From Bacteroidaceae bacterium (GTDB lineage Bacteria > Bacteroidota > Bacteroidia > Bacteroidales > Bacteroidaceae): 64,000 bases of DNA. The notes below the pieces were generated by a model. It saw only the letters and a list, made by a program, of their open reading frames with translations, did no database searches and had not been told where the DNA came from. Positions 25,660-35,987 of the stretch are shown piece by piece. The stretch lies in NCBI GenBank assembly GCA_017617635.1, contig JAFZVW010000023.1, forward strand, positions 1 to 64,000, in the 5' to 3' direction. Within the stretch, counting starts at the first letter, position 1; each line of letters starts with the position of its first letter. The translations under genes and the position numbers were made by a program.

Positions 25660-26565
25660 TTACTGAAACGGCAAAGAAAAATCCGGAAAAATGTGGGGAA
25701 CTTGCTGCAAAAGGGTTGCCATTCCCATTGTCATTCGCCAGTTGATTTCGATACAGGGACAGATTTTGTCTGTGGCGGTGATGAGCATGTCTACACCGAC
25801 AGGTCCATGATACCATGGAGCAATGCGGGGCAGGTTGGTCAGATACCAGTCGAGTGTTGGTTTGAGAACTTGTTCTTTTAGGGATGCTGGGATTTGAGGA
25901 TTTGGGATATTGCGTAGATAATGGCCGTATTCATCGGTAATAAACATTGACAGTCCGAGGTATTTTATATTATGTTTTCTATCTATCATGAACTCCATTG
26001 CAAAGTCTTGCGCACGGTCCAGTTTGCGTTCTACGATTACGGCTCCTTGCTGCTTGAGGATGTTACGTACCCATCCTGTCCAGTTGGCGTTTTCGGTGGT
26101 CATAAGGCCCTTCCCGCTGGAACTCCATGGGGATTTCAGTATATAGTTGCGTTGTGGCTTATGGTGCGTGATGTCCGTTATTTCGTTAGTAGTATGGCAG
26201 ACGTATGCTTCTAATCCTAACTGGCGCTGTATGGAGACTGTGGTTTGACGGCTTGAGAGCGTGCGAAGTTTCTGAAGCCACTGGCTTGATGGCATTTTTT
26301 CGGGGGGGAATCCCGCAAGTCGTAGCTGGTGTACTATGGCTGGTGACCATCCCCATGGAAATATCTCGAAGTCCTGGCCGGCAGGTATCCCTAAATTGTC
26401 GAAATGTGTTTCTCCGTCCCAGATGATATCTTCGGGAGATGCCCACTTTTCAGGCAGACGCCAGTTGGCTTGCCTGTATGTGCGGATATTGGCCGGTGGG
26501 GTGTAGCCAGGTGTGCCATTGGCAAGTGCCATGTCGTTTTCGGGATTGAATATATGTATCTTCAT
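25660..26565 (-). CDS. ATP-grasp-like protein
   Basis: The 301-residue protein carries ATP-grasp-type features: a glycine/serine loop KSPWSSSGKGL, a middle strand VERKLDRAQDFAMEFMID, and a C-terminal metal/ATP segment GVDMLI... CIEINWRMTMG with the E-x-N-x-R spacing. ATP-grasp enzymes join an acid to an amine or thiol using ATP. The N-terminal part starts KIHIFNPENDMALANG and has no recognisable pre-ATP-grasp family. It is transcribed away from the large GT2/HIT-like/SpoIID fusion, 80 nt apart. Function is unknown. A -7-like TAAATTTG at 26570-26577 lies very close to the ATG. Confidence 0.65.
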   Translation of the reverse strand: MKIHIFNPENDMALANGTPGYTPPANIRTYRQANWRLPEKWASPEDIIWDGETHFDNLGIPAGQDFEIFPWGWSPAIVHQLRLAGFPPEKMPSSQWLQKLRTLSSRQTTVSIQRQLGLEAYVCHTTNEITDITHHKPQRNYILKSPWSSSGKGLMTTENANWTGWVRNILKQQGAVIVERKLDRAQDFAMEFMIDRKHNIKYLGLSMFITDEYGHYLRNIPNPQIPASLKEQVLKPTLDWYLTNLPRIAPWYHGPVGVDMLITATDKICPCIEINWRMTMGMATLLQQVPHIFPDFSLPFQ

Positions 26566-26620
26566 GATGCAAATTTAGGATTTTTGGATTGAAATGTTCT
26601 GATTTGTCGCCGTTTTTTTG

Positions 26621-26628
26621 TATTTTTG
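26621..26628 (+). promoter_or_regulatory. -7 element for the GT2/HIT/SpoIID fusion gene
   Basis: TATTTTTG, with TTTG at 26603-26606, 17 nt before the ATG at 26646. Confidence 0.6.
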
Positions 26629-26645
26629 TCCACAAATATAGATGT

Positions 26646-29600
26646 ATGAAAAGTATAGATTGTTTTATTCCATGGATTGACCGTTCTCAGGGTGGAGCTA
26701 CGGAAGAAGAGTTGCAGAAGGAATCGCTGGTAGGTAATGTATATCATATTTCGGATAGCGTAGGAGATACGCGCACCATCAGGGAGATTGCTTCGCTTTC
26801 CACAGCCCCGTATACGCTTATATATACAAAATATGACACTCTGCGCTTGGGTTACCATGCGTTGGAGCGTATGCTGACTGTGATGGAGGACAATGGCGCA
26901 GATATGGCCTTTGCAGATCACTATATAATGACCCCGGATGGCAGGTGTGAAACCATGCCGTTGATTGATTATCAGGAGGGCAGTATTCGTGATGATTTCC
27001 AAATGGGAAGTGTTCTGCTTTTCAGGACCGGAATACTGAAGCGCTATGTGGATGAAGAAACGGCGCATCATTATAGTTTTGCTGCATTTTATGATTTACG
27101 CCTATATGTAAGCAGGCGGTGTGTTCCGTTGCATGTCAAGGAGTTTCTGTATACCGAGGTGGAGAACGACATGCGCCTGTCTGGGCAGAAACAGTTTGAT
27201 TATGTGGATCCGCGTAACCGTGCGCGTCAGGTGGAAATGGAGCGTGCCGCTACTAGGCATCTGCGCGCGATAAATGCGTATCTTCATCCAAGTGAATTTG
27301 ATGTGATTGATTTTGCGGCAGCTCCAGATTTTGCTGTTGAGGCCACTGTTGTCATTCCTGTGCGTGACAGGGCAAAGACTATTGCAGACGCAATAGAAAG
27401 CGTGTTGAAGCAGGAGACGACCTTTGAATTCAATCTGATGGTGGTCGACAACAGAAGTACCGATGGTACGACGGAGATAATTGACCGCTATGTGAATGAT
27501 GGTTGTGTTATACATATTATTCCTGAACGTGGTGACTTGGGAATAGGTGGATGCTGGAATCGTGCAGTGCATGATGAACGCGTGGGCAGGTTTGTTGTCC
27601 AGTTGGATAGCGACGACCTGTATAGTGGTACAGATACGTTACAGCGTATTGTGGATAAGTTCTACGAGGATAATGCTGCCATGGTAATCGGATCGTACCG
27701 TATGTGCAATTTCCAGTTGGAGACTTTGCCTCCTGGATTGATAGACCATAAGGAATGGACTCCTCAGAATGGCCGTAACAATGCCTTGCGTATCAATGGT
27801 CTGGGTGCACCGCGTGCATTTTATACTCCGGTATTGAGGGATATTCAGATACCGAATACGTCGTATGGCGAGGATTATGCTTTGGGCTTGATGATAAGCC
27901 GCCGTTATCGTATTGGTCGTATATATGATGAACTGTATCTGTGTCGTCGTTGGGATGGTAATAGTGATGCGGCTCTGAATCAGGACAGGATAAATGCAAA
28001 TAATTTGTATAAAGACCAGTTGCGCACGTCTGAAATAAGGGCACGAAGGCAATTAAACGAGATGTGGCAACATAGGGTTACGGCTGAGGAGATTGAGGAC
28101 TTTTTTGAGCAGGAGTTAGACGGCTGGGAAGATGCGGCTCAGAGTTATCATGACTTGAAGAATGTGCAAACACGAGAATTGACTGTAGATGGCATTTCAG
28201 CAGATGGTAACAAGATTCGTGAAATTCGTTTGGCTTGTCAGTGGAATCCTGCGCGTATGGTGTCTACGGGTGCAAATATTGACAGGAAAGTGATAGAGGC
28301 GCGTCCGTGTTTTCTTTGTGACCATAACCGACCTGTGGAGCAGCACTCGTTGATGACGGAAAAGCATTATCAGATTCTGGTGAATCCGTTCCCGATATTG
28401 CCAATGCATTTTACAATATCGGCCAGACGTCATGTTAAGCAAAGTATATGGAGCCATTTCGGAGCAATGCGCAATCTGGCATGGAATATGCCAGACCAGA
28501 TAGTATTCTATAACGGTCCTGTGTGTGGGGCGTCGTGTCCTGATCACATGCATTTGCAATCAGGAAGTCGAGGAGTGGTCCCTTTGGAACGTGATTGGAA
28601 AATGTATGAGAGCCGTCTGAGGAAAATATATCCTTTGACAGGTGTCCAGGCGGCAGCCATGCATGAGGCAGGTAACACCAGTGATATGTGCGGGTTATAT
28701 GTTTTGGAAGGATATGTGTGTCCTGTGTTTGTGATACGATCAATGCCTACGGAGCCAGATAATATTCTTTGTCAACGTATTTATAAGGCTTTGCCTATTA
28801 TAGATGGAGAGGATGAACCGCGGATGAATTTAGTATCTTGGCGCCAGGACTGTGGCGCTGAGCGTGAGGACGAAATAGTAACTTTGATTTTCCCTCGCAA
28901 GAAGCACCGCCCGGACTGTTATAGTGCCGTGGAGCACCAGTGTATGGTTTCTCCGGGTGCATTGGATATGTGCGGGCTGTTGATAACTCCGCGTGAAGAG
29001 GATTTCAAAACTCTTACGCCTGAATGTGCGGCGTCTATCCTGCAGGAGGTTACAATGACATTCAAGGAACTTGAACCTGTCATCAAAAAGGTTTCGGGTG
29101 AGGAGAATTTTATTGAACATAAATCAAAATCTGAGAATAATGGCGCTCAGTCCGTTGCGGAGAAGTCCGATTGTGATAATGTGGTTTCCGTGGGTATAAT
29201 GTATGGTGAATCTATAGACTTTGTGCTGAACGGAGAGTATATGGCAAAGGGACGGAATGTCGCTGGAAACCAAAATGTTGTGCTTGAGGACGGGTCATTA
29301 CGCTGGGGGGGACAGTTATATCGCGAACTGGTGTTCAGACCTGTTGAGAAGTATGGAACATTCAGTTTGCATGGTGTGACAATAGGTGTTAAATTTCATT
29401 GGGAACGTCAGGAGACCCAGACTTTTCAGGGAACGCTTAGGTTGATGGTGGATGAGGATAAGATTGTGGCCATAAATATCTTGCCAATTGAAGATTATCT
29501 AGTCAGCGTAATTTCCAGCGAGATGAGTGCAACTTGTAATTTGGAATTTCTGAAGGCTTCGGCCGTAATATCAAGGAGTTGGTTATATGCTCAGATTGAG

Positions 29601-30386
29601 AAACGCAAGCATCTTGGTACGGAACCATCCGCTTCTTTTGCTTTTTCTAAGACGGAGAATGAGATAGTCCGGTGGTACGACCGTGAGGATCATACAGTAT
29701 TTGATGTATGTGGAGATGATCATTGCCAGCGTTATCAGGGTGTTACGCGTGCTGCATTGCCTCAGGTTCGTGAAGCTGTTGAAGCTACGCGTGGTCAGAT
29801 TTTAACTTATAAAGGAAAAATATGCGATGCACGGTTCAGTAAGTGTTGTGGAGGACGCACTGAAGAATTCAAATACGCTTGGGAGAATGTGACCAAACCT
29901 TATTTGCAAAGCATTGAAGATCCTTATTGTAATACTGATGATCGTGAGATACTTGGTGAGATCCTGAATGACTACGATAGGGAAACAGTAGACTATTATC
30001 GTTGGGAAGTACATATCTCTCAGCAGGAATTACATGATTTGCTTCTTGAAAGACTAAAGATAGAATTTGGTACGATACAGTCATTGGATGTAGTTGAGCG
30101 TGGTCCAGGTTACCATATCAGTAAGATTAAGATTTGTGGTACTCTGCACGCCCTGACCTTAGGTAAGGAACTGGAAATTCGCCGGGCACTGAGCAGAACT
30201 CACCTTTTATCCAGTGCGTTTGACGTTCAGGTGGTAAAGGACGGTTTCATCTTGCATGGTCGCGGATGGGGACATGGCGTGGGTATGTGCCAGATAGGTG
30301 CTGCAGTAATGGGGCGTCATGGTTATTCCTATATTGATATTCTGCATCACTATTACCGTGGTGCGGAAGTAACGGTAAAGTCATGA
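26646..30386 (+). CDS. Fusion protein: glycosyltransferase-like, GT2, HIT-like (DUF4922), SpoIID
   Basis: The 1246-residue chain has four parts. Residues 1-215 look like a degenerate GT-A fold. Residues 230-440 are a GT2 domain with [24 protein letters not shown] and the metal site DSDD (321-324). Residues about 540-815 are DUF4922: C555xxC558 (CFLC) then [12 protein letters not shown] and DHMHLQ (H634xH636xQ638), the HxHxQ of GalT/Ap4A-phosphorylase-type HIT enzymes. A polar linker (815-845) leads to a SpoIID domain with E959 in SSEMSA and [15 protein letters not shown] near the end. SpoIID is a peptidoglycan lytic transglycosylase. No signal peptide or membrane helix is visible. It overlaps aroB by 4 nt. 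The start at 26646 replaces 19 weaker upstream codons. Confidence 0.85.
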   Translation: MKSIDCFIPWIDRSQGGATEEELQKESLVGNVYHISDSVGDTRTIREIASLSTAPYTLIYTKYDTLRLGYHALERMLTVMEDNGADMAFADHYIMTPDGRCETMPLIDYQEGSIRDDFQMGSVLLFRTGILKRYVDEETAHHYSFAAFYDLRLYVSRRCVPLHVKEFLYTEVENDMRLSGQKQFDYVDPRNRARQVEMERAATRHLRAINAYLHPSEFDVIDFAAAPDFAVEATVVIPVRDRAKTIADAIESVLKQETTFEFNLMVVDNRSTDGTTEIIDRYVNDGCVIHIIPERGDLGIGGCWNRAVHDERVGRFVVQLDSDDLYSGTDTLQRIVDKFYEDNAAMVIGSYRMCNFQLETLPPGLIDHKEWTPQNGRNNALRINGLGAPRAFYTPVLRDIQIPNTSYGEDYALGLMISRRYRIGRIYDELYLCRRWDGNSDAALNQDRINANNLYKDQLRTSEIRARRQLNEMWQHRVTAEEIEDFFEQELDGWEDAAQSYHDLKNVQTRELTVDGISADGNKIREIRLACQWNPARMVSTGANIDRKVIEARPCFLCDHNRPVEQHSLMTEKHYQILVNPFPILPMHFTISARRHVKQSIWSHFGAMRNLAWNMPDQIVFYNGPVCGASCPDHMHLQSGSRGVVPLERDWKMYESRLRKIYPLTGVQAAAMHEAGNTSDMCGLYVLEGYVCPVFVIRSMPTEPDNILCQRIYKALPIIDGEDEPRMNLVSWRQDCGAEREDEIVTLIFPRKKHRPDCYSAVEHQCMVSPGALDMCGLLITPREEDFKTLTPECAASILQEVTMTFKELEPVIKKVSGEENFIEHKSKSENNGAQSVAEKSDCDNVVSVGIMYGESIDFVLNGEYMAKGRNVAGNQNVVLEDGSLRWGGQLYRELVFRPVEKYGTFSLHGVTIGVKFHWERQETQTFQGTLRLMVDEDKIVAINILPIEDYLVSVISSEMSATCNLEFLKASAVISRSWLYAQIEKRKHLGTEPSASFAFSKTENEIVRWYDREDHTVFDVCGDDHCQRYQGVTRAALPQVREAVEATRGQILTYKGKICDARFSKCCGGRTEEFKYAWENVTKPYLQSIEDPYCNTDDREILGEILNDYDRETVDYYRWEVHISQQELHDLLLERLKIEFGTIQSLDVVERGPGYHISKIKICGTLHALTLGKELEIRRALSRTHLLSSAFDVQVVKDGFILHGRGWGHGVGMCQIGAAVMGRHGYSYIDILHHYYRGAEVTVKS

Positions 30387-31453
30387 AGAAGCAGGATGTA
30401 ATAATGGTGGACACGCTTTCGGATTGTCTGATCAAAGCAGTGTCGGCAGTCAATTTTGACCGTCTGTTCTGTCTGACAGATACGACTACATTACAGTTAT
30501 GTTGGCCTTTGATTAGCGATGTGCCTGTGATGCAGGGTGCTGTGATGATTACGATTGGAGCTACCGATAAAAACAAAACAATAGAGTCACTGATGCATGT
30601 CTGGGAATCTTTGCAGAAGGGTGGTGCTACACGTCATTCGCTATTGATTAATCTGGGGGGCGGTATGGTTACTGATCTGGGCGGTTTTGCTGCCAGTACG
30701 TTCAAGCGTGGAATAAAGTATATCAATATTCCTACGACTTTGCTTTCACAGGTTGACGCATCTGTAGGTGGCAAGACCGGTATTAATTTTGGTGGACTGA
30801 AAAATGAAATAGGTGTATTTAACTTAAGTGAGTCAGTCTTGTTGGCTCCTGACTTTCTGCGTACTTTAGATGATGACAACCTGCTCTCTGGTTATGCCGA
30901 AATGCTGAAGCATGGGCTTTTGGACAGGCAGGAACATTTGACAGAACTTCTTGCTTTTGATCCGACAACAGTTCGTGGAGGTGATGTGGCTATAGAGCAG
31001 CAACTTGTACAGATGGTGGGGCGTAGCGTTGCAGTCAAGGAGCGTATTGTTGAGGAGGATCCCACAGAGCATGGTATTCGTAAGGCCTTGAATCTTGGTC
31101 ATACGGCAGGACATGCCATAGAGAGTCTGGCCATGGAAGAAAACCGCATGGTCCTGCATGGTTATGCTGTTGCATGGGGCTTGATAATGGAACTCTATTT
31201 GAGTGCCGTGAAATGTGGATTCCCCAGTGATGTATTCCATCAGGTAGAGACTTATGTCCGTGAGTATTATGGTAAGTTCCATTATGACTGTAAACATTAT
31301 GACCGTCTTATTGATTTTATCAGGCATGACAAGAAGAATGTTGGAGAGACCATGAACTTTACACTATTGGGCGGTATTGGTGATATTCGTATAAATCAGT
31401 CATGTAGCAAGGAGGAAATTGATCAGATGCTGGATTATTACAGGGAGAATTGA
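30383..31453 (+). CDS. aroB: 3-dehydroquinate synthase
   Basis: The 356-residue NAD+/Zn enzyme makes 3-dehydroquinate from DAHP in the shikimate pathway. Family blocks are intact: [19 protein letters not shown] (NAD), [31 protein letters not shown] with the metal Glu and Lys, and metal His in GHTAGHAIE and HGYAVAWG. The ATG overlaps the fusion gene stop by 4 nt, so expression is probably coupled to it. Confidence 0.96.
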   Translation: MKKQDVIMVDTLSDCLIKAVSAVNFDRLFCLTDTTTLQLCWPLISDVPVMQGAVMITIGATDKNKTIESLMHVWESLQKGGATRHSLLINLGGGMVTDLGGFAASTFKRGIKYINIPTTLLSQVDASVGGKTGINFGGLKNEIGVFNLSESVLLAPDFLRTLDDDNLLSGYAEMLKHGLLDRQEHLTELLAFDPTTVRGGDVAIEQQLVQMVGRSVAVKERIVEEDPTEHGIRKALNLGHTAGHAIESLAMEENRMVLHGYAVAWGLIMELYLSAVKCGFPSDVFHQVETYVREYYGKFHYDCKHYDRLIDFIRHDKKNVGETMNFTLLGGIGDIRINQSCSKEEIDQMLDYYREN

Positions 31454-31514
31454 CCCGCTGATTAAACCATTTGTTGATTGTACTGTCAAAACCAGGTATC
31501 ACAATTCTTTTTAT

Positions 31515-34500
31515 ATGCGTAATTTATTATTGGTTATAGCCTTGTTATGTGCTTTTACCTCGGCTTTTGCACAGAAGATAAATGTTACAGGCAAGGTTAC
31601 AGAGAAGGCTACCGGTGAGGTGTTGCCTGGTGCTACAGCAGTATTGCTTAGTATAAAAGATAGTGCAAGGGTAAGCGGAGCTGCATCCAAAGACGATGGA
31701 TCGTTTGCTATTCCCGGGGTAGCAGCAGGCAGTTATATCCTTAAGGTTTCGTACATTGGATATAGCAGTGTCTACCGCAACATTACCCTTTCAGCAAAAC
31801 ATAATCCACATACTGTGGGTGTGGTTGCTTTGTCTGATGATGCGAAGATGATGAAGGAAGCCAACGTTGTCGCTCGTCTTGCCCAAGTTGAGATGAAGGC
31901 TGATACTTTTGTATATAATGCAGATGCATACCGTTTGCCTGAGGGAGCGGCATTGGAGGACCTTGTGAAGAAACTGCCTGGTGCGGAAGTTGATGATGAC
32001 GGCAAGATAACCATAAACGGCAAGGAAGTCAAGAAGATTATGGTAGATGGCAAGGAGTTCTTCGGCAATGATACAAAGATGTCTATGAAGAATCTGCCGA
32101 CCAAGATGATAAATAAGATTAAGGCATATGACAAGAAAAGTGACTATAGCCGTATTACGGGCATTGATGATGGTGAGGAAGAAACTGTTCTTGACCTGAC
32201 TGTCAAGAAGGGAATGAAACAGGGATGGCTTATTAACCTTGATGGTGCGTATGGTACGAAAGACCGTTACAGCGCAAAGGCCAATGTAAACCGTTTTATG
32301 GATAATTATCAGTTTAGCGTTATTGGAAGTGCCAACAATGTAAATGATGCAAGCATGCCTGGCGGTTGGGGTGGACGTGGTAGCCGTGGTGGTGGCGGAG
32401 TTGTCTGCAGCCAGATGCTGGGTGTCAATTTTGCATGGGAGAATGGAAAGAAGGACTATACTGCGGGGTTGCTGAAGATTGGAGGCAATGCCCGTTTCAG
32501 TCGTACAAGCACTGAGAGTTCCAGTCGTACCAATAGCGAGTCGTTTATGGGTGGCGGGACCAGTACATGGACTAATTCTTTATCTAATAGCCTTGCCAAC
32601 AATTGGAATTTAGACGCCAATTTCCGTTTGGAGTGGCAGCCTGACTCCATGACAAATATTTTGTTCCGTCCTAATTTTTCTCATTCTGAGAGTAATGGTA
32701 ACAGTGAATCGCTTTCCGTGAATTTCGATAGCGATCCATATAATGCAGGAATGAATGATCCTCTGCAGGAGTATAAGGAAGAGACCGATGATGGAGAGTT
32801 GAAATATAAGGACATTATAGTCAACAGCAGCATTAGGAACACACTTTCTCTTTCATATACCAATACCGTAGACGGAAATTTGCAGGTAAATCGGAGATTG
32901 GGTAAGCCTGGACGCAATATTACAATGAACGTAGCAGGGCGTTATTCCAATACGCAGAGTAAGAGATGGAACGAGTCTTTGGTCAAGTACTTCAAGACTG
33001 GTATCCAAACTTATACCAATCGCCTGACAATTCAGCCGAGTACCAGTTGGAATGTAAATACAAGGTTAAGTTACACCGAGCCTTTGACCAGTGAGTTGAG
33101 TCTGCAGACCAGTTATCAGTTTCAGTACAGGTTTTCTAATACAGACAAAAGGATGTATAATCTGCATGATCTTCTTCAGGAATATCTGGATGATGGAACA
33201 TTGGAGAATCTTACTGATGAACAGCGTTATCTGGGTATTATCCCTGGTTTGGATATGCTGGAGCTTATCAGGGATGTACAGAATTCGCAGTATGCAACAT
33301 ATAACGAGTACAACCACGATGCACAGATAATGTTCAGGTATACTCGAAAGTTCAGTGATATCAGCGACTTGCGTTTCAATGCAGGTTTGTCTTTTCAACC
33401 GCAGACAACGGATTTGGACTATGAGAAGAATGGCGATATAAGAAAAGTGACCCGCAATGTGTTCAATTGGGCTCCGCGTGTGTTTGTAAGATATAAGATA
33501 AATAAGACCAGTCAGTTTAATGTCCGTTATAACGGAAGTATGAGCCAGCCCTCTATGACCAATATGCTTGACATTATAGATAATACCAATCCACAGAATG
33601 TCAGTATCGGTAATCCTGAGTTAGAAAGCAGTTGGAGCAATCGTTTCTCGTTGTTCTATAATTCTTATTTGACAGAGAAACAAATGGGTTGGAGTGCTAA
33701 TCTTAATTTCAATCAGACCAGTCGCAGCACTTCTACAGCCAGTATCTATGATCAGGAGACAGGTAATCGTTATAGTCGTCCGATGAATATTGACGGTAAT
33801 TGGAATGCGGGTAGCAATTTTATGTTCAATACGGCAATGGGTCAGGCTAAGAAGTGGAATGTCAGTTTAAATGCCAACCTTTCATACTATCGTAACGTGG
33901 GTTTTACCAGTAATAAGCTAGATGTCGTTGATTTGATGAACAGGGCATATCATGACGGACAGTCACACGCATTGCCGTCGACAACAGAAGATATGGCTGT
34001 GTTGTTCAAATATGCAGATGATAACAACCTGCTTCTTAAATCTGTAACCAAGACCATAAATCTCGGTGAAAGCCTTAGGCTGAATTATCGTGCCGAGTGG
34101 GGAGAGAAGGGATCGGTAGAGATAGGCGTAAATGGTGGCTTCAACTACCAGCACTCGCGTAATGATCAGAATACCAGGGCAAATATGGATACATGGAATT
34201 TCAACTATGGTGGTAATCTGGTTGTGTCTGCTCCATGGGGTATGCAGTTGACAATGGATTGCGGACCCAATTATCGCCGTGGTTATGAGGATGAGACCAT
34301 GAATACCACCGAGGTTATTTGGAATGCACAGCTGTCACAGTCATTCCTGAAGAACAATGCGCTGACACTCAGTGCACAATGGTTTGATATTCTGGGACAG
34401 CGCAGTAATATTTCGCGTAACATCAGTGCTACTATGCGTAGTGATACTGAGACTAATGCCATTAATTCATATGCAATGTTCCATATTATATATAAACTGA

Positions 34501-34655
34501 ACCTTGTCGGAAATAAGGAGGCGCGTGATGCAATGCGCAGGCCCGGTGATAAACTTGAATTAAGACCAGGTGATTTGCCTACAGGAGGCAACCGCAATGG
34601 TTCTGGCGATCGTCGTCCTTCAGGTGGTTTCGGAGGTTTCGGTGGCAGGATGTAA
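31515..34655 (+). CDS. TonB-dependent receptor-like outer-membrane protein with carboxypeptidase-like N-terminal domain
   Basis: The 1046-residue exported protein has a signal peptide (MRNLLLVIALLCAFTSAFAQ), a CarboxypepD_reg-like domain (about 22-105; GKVTEKATGEVLPGATAVLL), a plug-like region (KADTFVYNADAYRLPEGAALEDLVKKLPG) and a long beta-barrel to the end. There is a Gly-rich segment near residue 290 and a Gly/Phe-rich C-terminus. It matches the OMP_b-brl_3/TonB receptor class without a partner SusD nearby, so the substrate is open. The frame extends upstream to 31419 across the end of aroB, but the signal peptide fixes the start. Confidence 0.83.
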   Translation: MRNLLLVIALLCAFTSAFAQKINVTGKVTEKATGEVLPGATAVLLSIKDSARVSGAASKDDGSFAIPGVAAGSYILKVSYIGYSSVYRNITLSAKHNPHTVGVVALSDDAKMMKEANVVARLAQVEMKADTFVYNADAYRLPEGAALEDLVKKLPGAEVDDDGKITINGKEVKKIMVDGKEFFGNDTKMSMKNLPTKMINKIKAYDKKSDYSRITGIDDGEEETVLDLTVKKGMKQGWLINLDGAYGTKDRYSAKANVNRFMDNYQFSVIGSANNVNDASMPGGWGGRGSRGGGGVVCSQMLGVNFAWENGKKDYTAGLLKIGGNARFSRTSTESSSRTNSESFMGGGTSTWTNSLSNSLANNWNLDANFRLEWQPDSMTNILFRPNFSHSESNGNSESLSVNFDSDPYNAGMNDPLQEYKEETDDGELKYKDIIVNSSIRNTLSLSYTNTVDGNLQVNRRLGKPGRNITMNVAGRYSNTQSKRWNESLVKYFKTGIQTYTNRLTIQPSTSWNVNTRLSYTEPLTSELSLQTSYQFQYRFSNTDKRMYNLHDLLQEYLDDGTLENLTDEQRYLGIIPGLDMLELIRDVQNSQYATYNEYNHDAQIMFRYTRKFSDISDLRFNAGLSFQPQTTDLDYEKNGDIRKVTRNVFNWAPRVFVRYKINKTSQFNVRYNGSMSQPSMTNMLDIIDNTNPQNVSIGNPELESSWSNRFSLFYNSYLTEKQMGWSANLNFNQTSRSTSTASIYDQETGNRYSRPMNIDGNWNAGSNFMFNTAMGQAKKWNVSLNANLSYYRNVGFTSNKLDVVDLMNRAYHDGQSHALPSTTEDMAVLFKYADDNNLLLKSVTKTINLGESLRLNYRAEWGEKGSVEIGVNGGFNYQHSRNDQNTRANMDTWNFNYGGNLVVSAPWGMQLTMDCGPNYRRGYEDETMNTTEVIWNAQLSQSFLKNNALTLSAQWFDILGQRSNISRNISATMRSDTETNAINSYAMFHIIYKLNLVGNKEARDAMRRPGDKLELRPGDLPTGGNRNGSGDRRPSGGFGGFGGRM

Positions 34656-34673
34656 AAAAGTGGAATTGATTGA

Positions 34674-35207
34674 CTACCGGAATAAACTGAAATTTACGCT
34701 GCCATAGACACGATGGTCGACAAAGCGCGGGTGGTCGCTGAAGTCATGGTCTTTTCCGTGTTCAACTATTAGCAGACCGTCTTGTGCAAGTAAGCCGTGC
34801 ATGAGTATCATGTCTGGAAGTTCGTGAATTTCCTTCAGTATGTATGGAGGGTCTGCGAAAACGATGTCAAATTTGTCCCGGCATGTATTGATGTATTTAA
34901 ATACATCGCCTCGGACAACGATTGCATTGGTATCCTGCAGTTTATCCAGGAATCCCTGAATGAAACGACAGTGTAGAGCTTCTTTTTCAATACTGATTAC
35001 GCGCGAGCATCCGCGCGATAGTAGTTCCAGGGTAATACTTCCTGTGCCGGCGAACAAATCCAGTGCCTTAGGCTTTTTCCCCCAATCGATGTATCCGTTC
35101 AGTACATTGAACAGATTTTCTTTGGCAAAGTCAGTAGTGGGGCGTGCCTTGAATGTGCGTGGTACGTCAAAATGCCGTCCTTTGTATTTGCCGGTAATTA
35201 CTCTCAT
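34674..35207 (-). CDS. rsmD: 16S rRNA (guanine966-N2)-methyltransferase
   Basis: The 177-residue enzyme starts MRVITGKYKGRHF, has the SAM-binding loop ALDLFAGTGSITLELLSRG (about residues 48-66) and the catalytic DPPY motif. It methylates G966 in the small subunit. It is probably in one transcript with the DUF3822 and membrane-anchored protein genes, as all are on the minus strand with gaps of 39 nt or overlap. Confidence 0.94.
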   Translation of the reverse strand: MRVITGKYKGRHFDVPRTFKARPTTDFAKENLFNVLNGYIDWGKKPKALDLFAGTGSITLELLSRGCSRVISIEKEALHCRFIQGFLDKLQDTNAIVVRGDVFKYINTCRDKFDIVFADPPYILKEIHELPDMILMHGLLAQDGLLIVEHGKDHDFSDHPRFVDHRVYGSVNFSLFR

Positions 35208-35246
35208 TTGTGTTATGTGCTGTCCGACGCTTCGTGTTGTCTGATG

Positions 35247-35987
35247 CTAAAGAGGAATTGTTTTAGTCTGTACATTTGCAATGAAATCCCTTGCAAGGGT
35301 TAGTAACTCCTTTTTAGTATTATACAGGGTACATGTGTCATGATGTGCGTCTAAGTTGAACAGTTTCCAGATGTACAGGAGGAAATATAACTGGTCTTCT
35401 GGCTTGGTGGCCTGAAATGAATTGGCATATGTAAGATGCCCTCGTTGCAGCTGTATTATGAAAATCTGGTTGTCCAAAGATATTGCATGGAAACTAAGTG
35501 GTTTCGTGCTCCCTTGTTGGGTTTCTGAAATGTGTTGCAGTACAGTTCCGTATAAACTCTGGATAACAGCACTGGGGTAGTGCTGATGCAGAGTGGCTTC
35601 GATTTGTGGAGAGAGGGTGAAAAGTTCAACAACCTCCAGTGCAGGAAGTACCTGAAACTTCATGTCTTCGCGCTTGACTCCAGTTCCGTGGTATGCTGTG
35701 CGGTATATAGCCAGCATGTCGTCACGCCGGAATTCATCCAAAGGAAGTCGTGTAGACGGTGTTGCAACCAGCATGTTTACACGCTCATAACAATGTCCTG
35801 ATATGCGCTTGCTGCTCAAACCTCTTTCTAAAGCAGTATGTGCTTCTTCACCATCCTGTAATTTGATGTCTTCCTGTAGAATTACACTCCCACTTTCCGT
35901 GCTTTGGACATAAAAAGAAAATCCATCCGCATGGTGGCGGATGGATAGACTATAATTCAGAAGAGATTTATTCCCAGTTACCGGCAT
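35247..35987 (-). CDS. DUF3822 family protein
   Basis: The 246-residue protein belongs to a Bacteroidetes-specific family of about this size, often next to rsmD. It begins MPVTGNKSLLNYSLSI and has the LDNQIFIIQLQRGHLTYANSF segment. The fold resembles an actin-like ATPase (ASKHA), but I do not see a full set of motifs. The frame reaches 36038, but that would overlap the upstream gene by 71 nt, while 35987 overlaps by 20 nt and gives a normal N-terminus. Function unknown. Confidence 0.75.
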   Translation of the reverse strand: MPVTGNKSLLNYSLSIRHHADGFSFYVQSTESGSVILQEDIKLQDGEEAHTALERGLSSKRISGHCYERVNMLVATPSTRLPLDEFRRDDMLAIYRTAYHGTGVKREDMKFQVLPALEVVELFTLSPQIEATLHQHYPSAVIQSLYGTVLQHISETQQGSTKPLSFHAISLDNQIFIIQLQRGHLTYANSFQATKPEDQLYFLLYIWKLFNLDAHHDTCTLYNTKKELLTLARDFIANVQTKTIPL

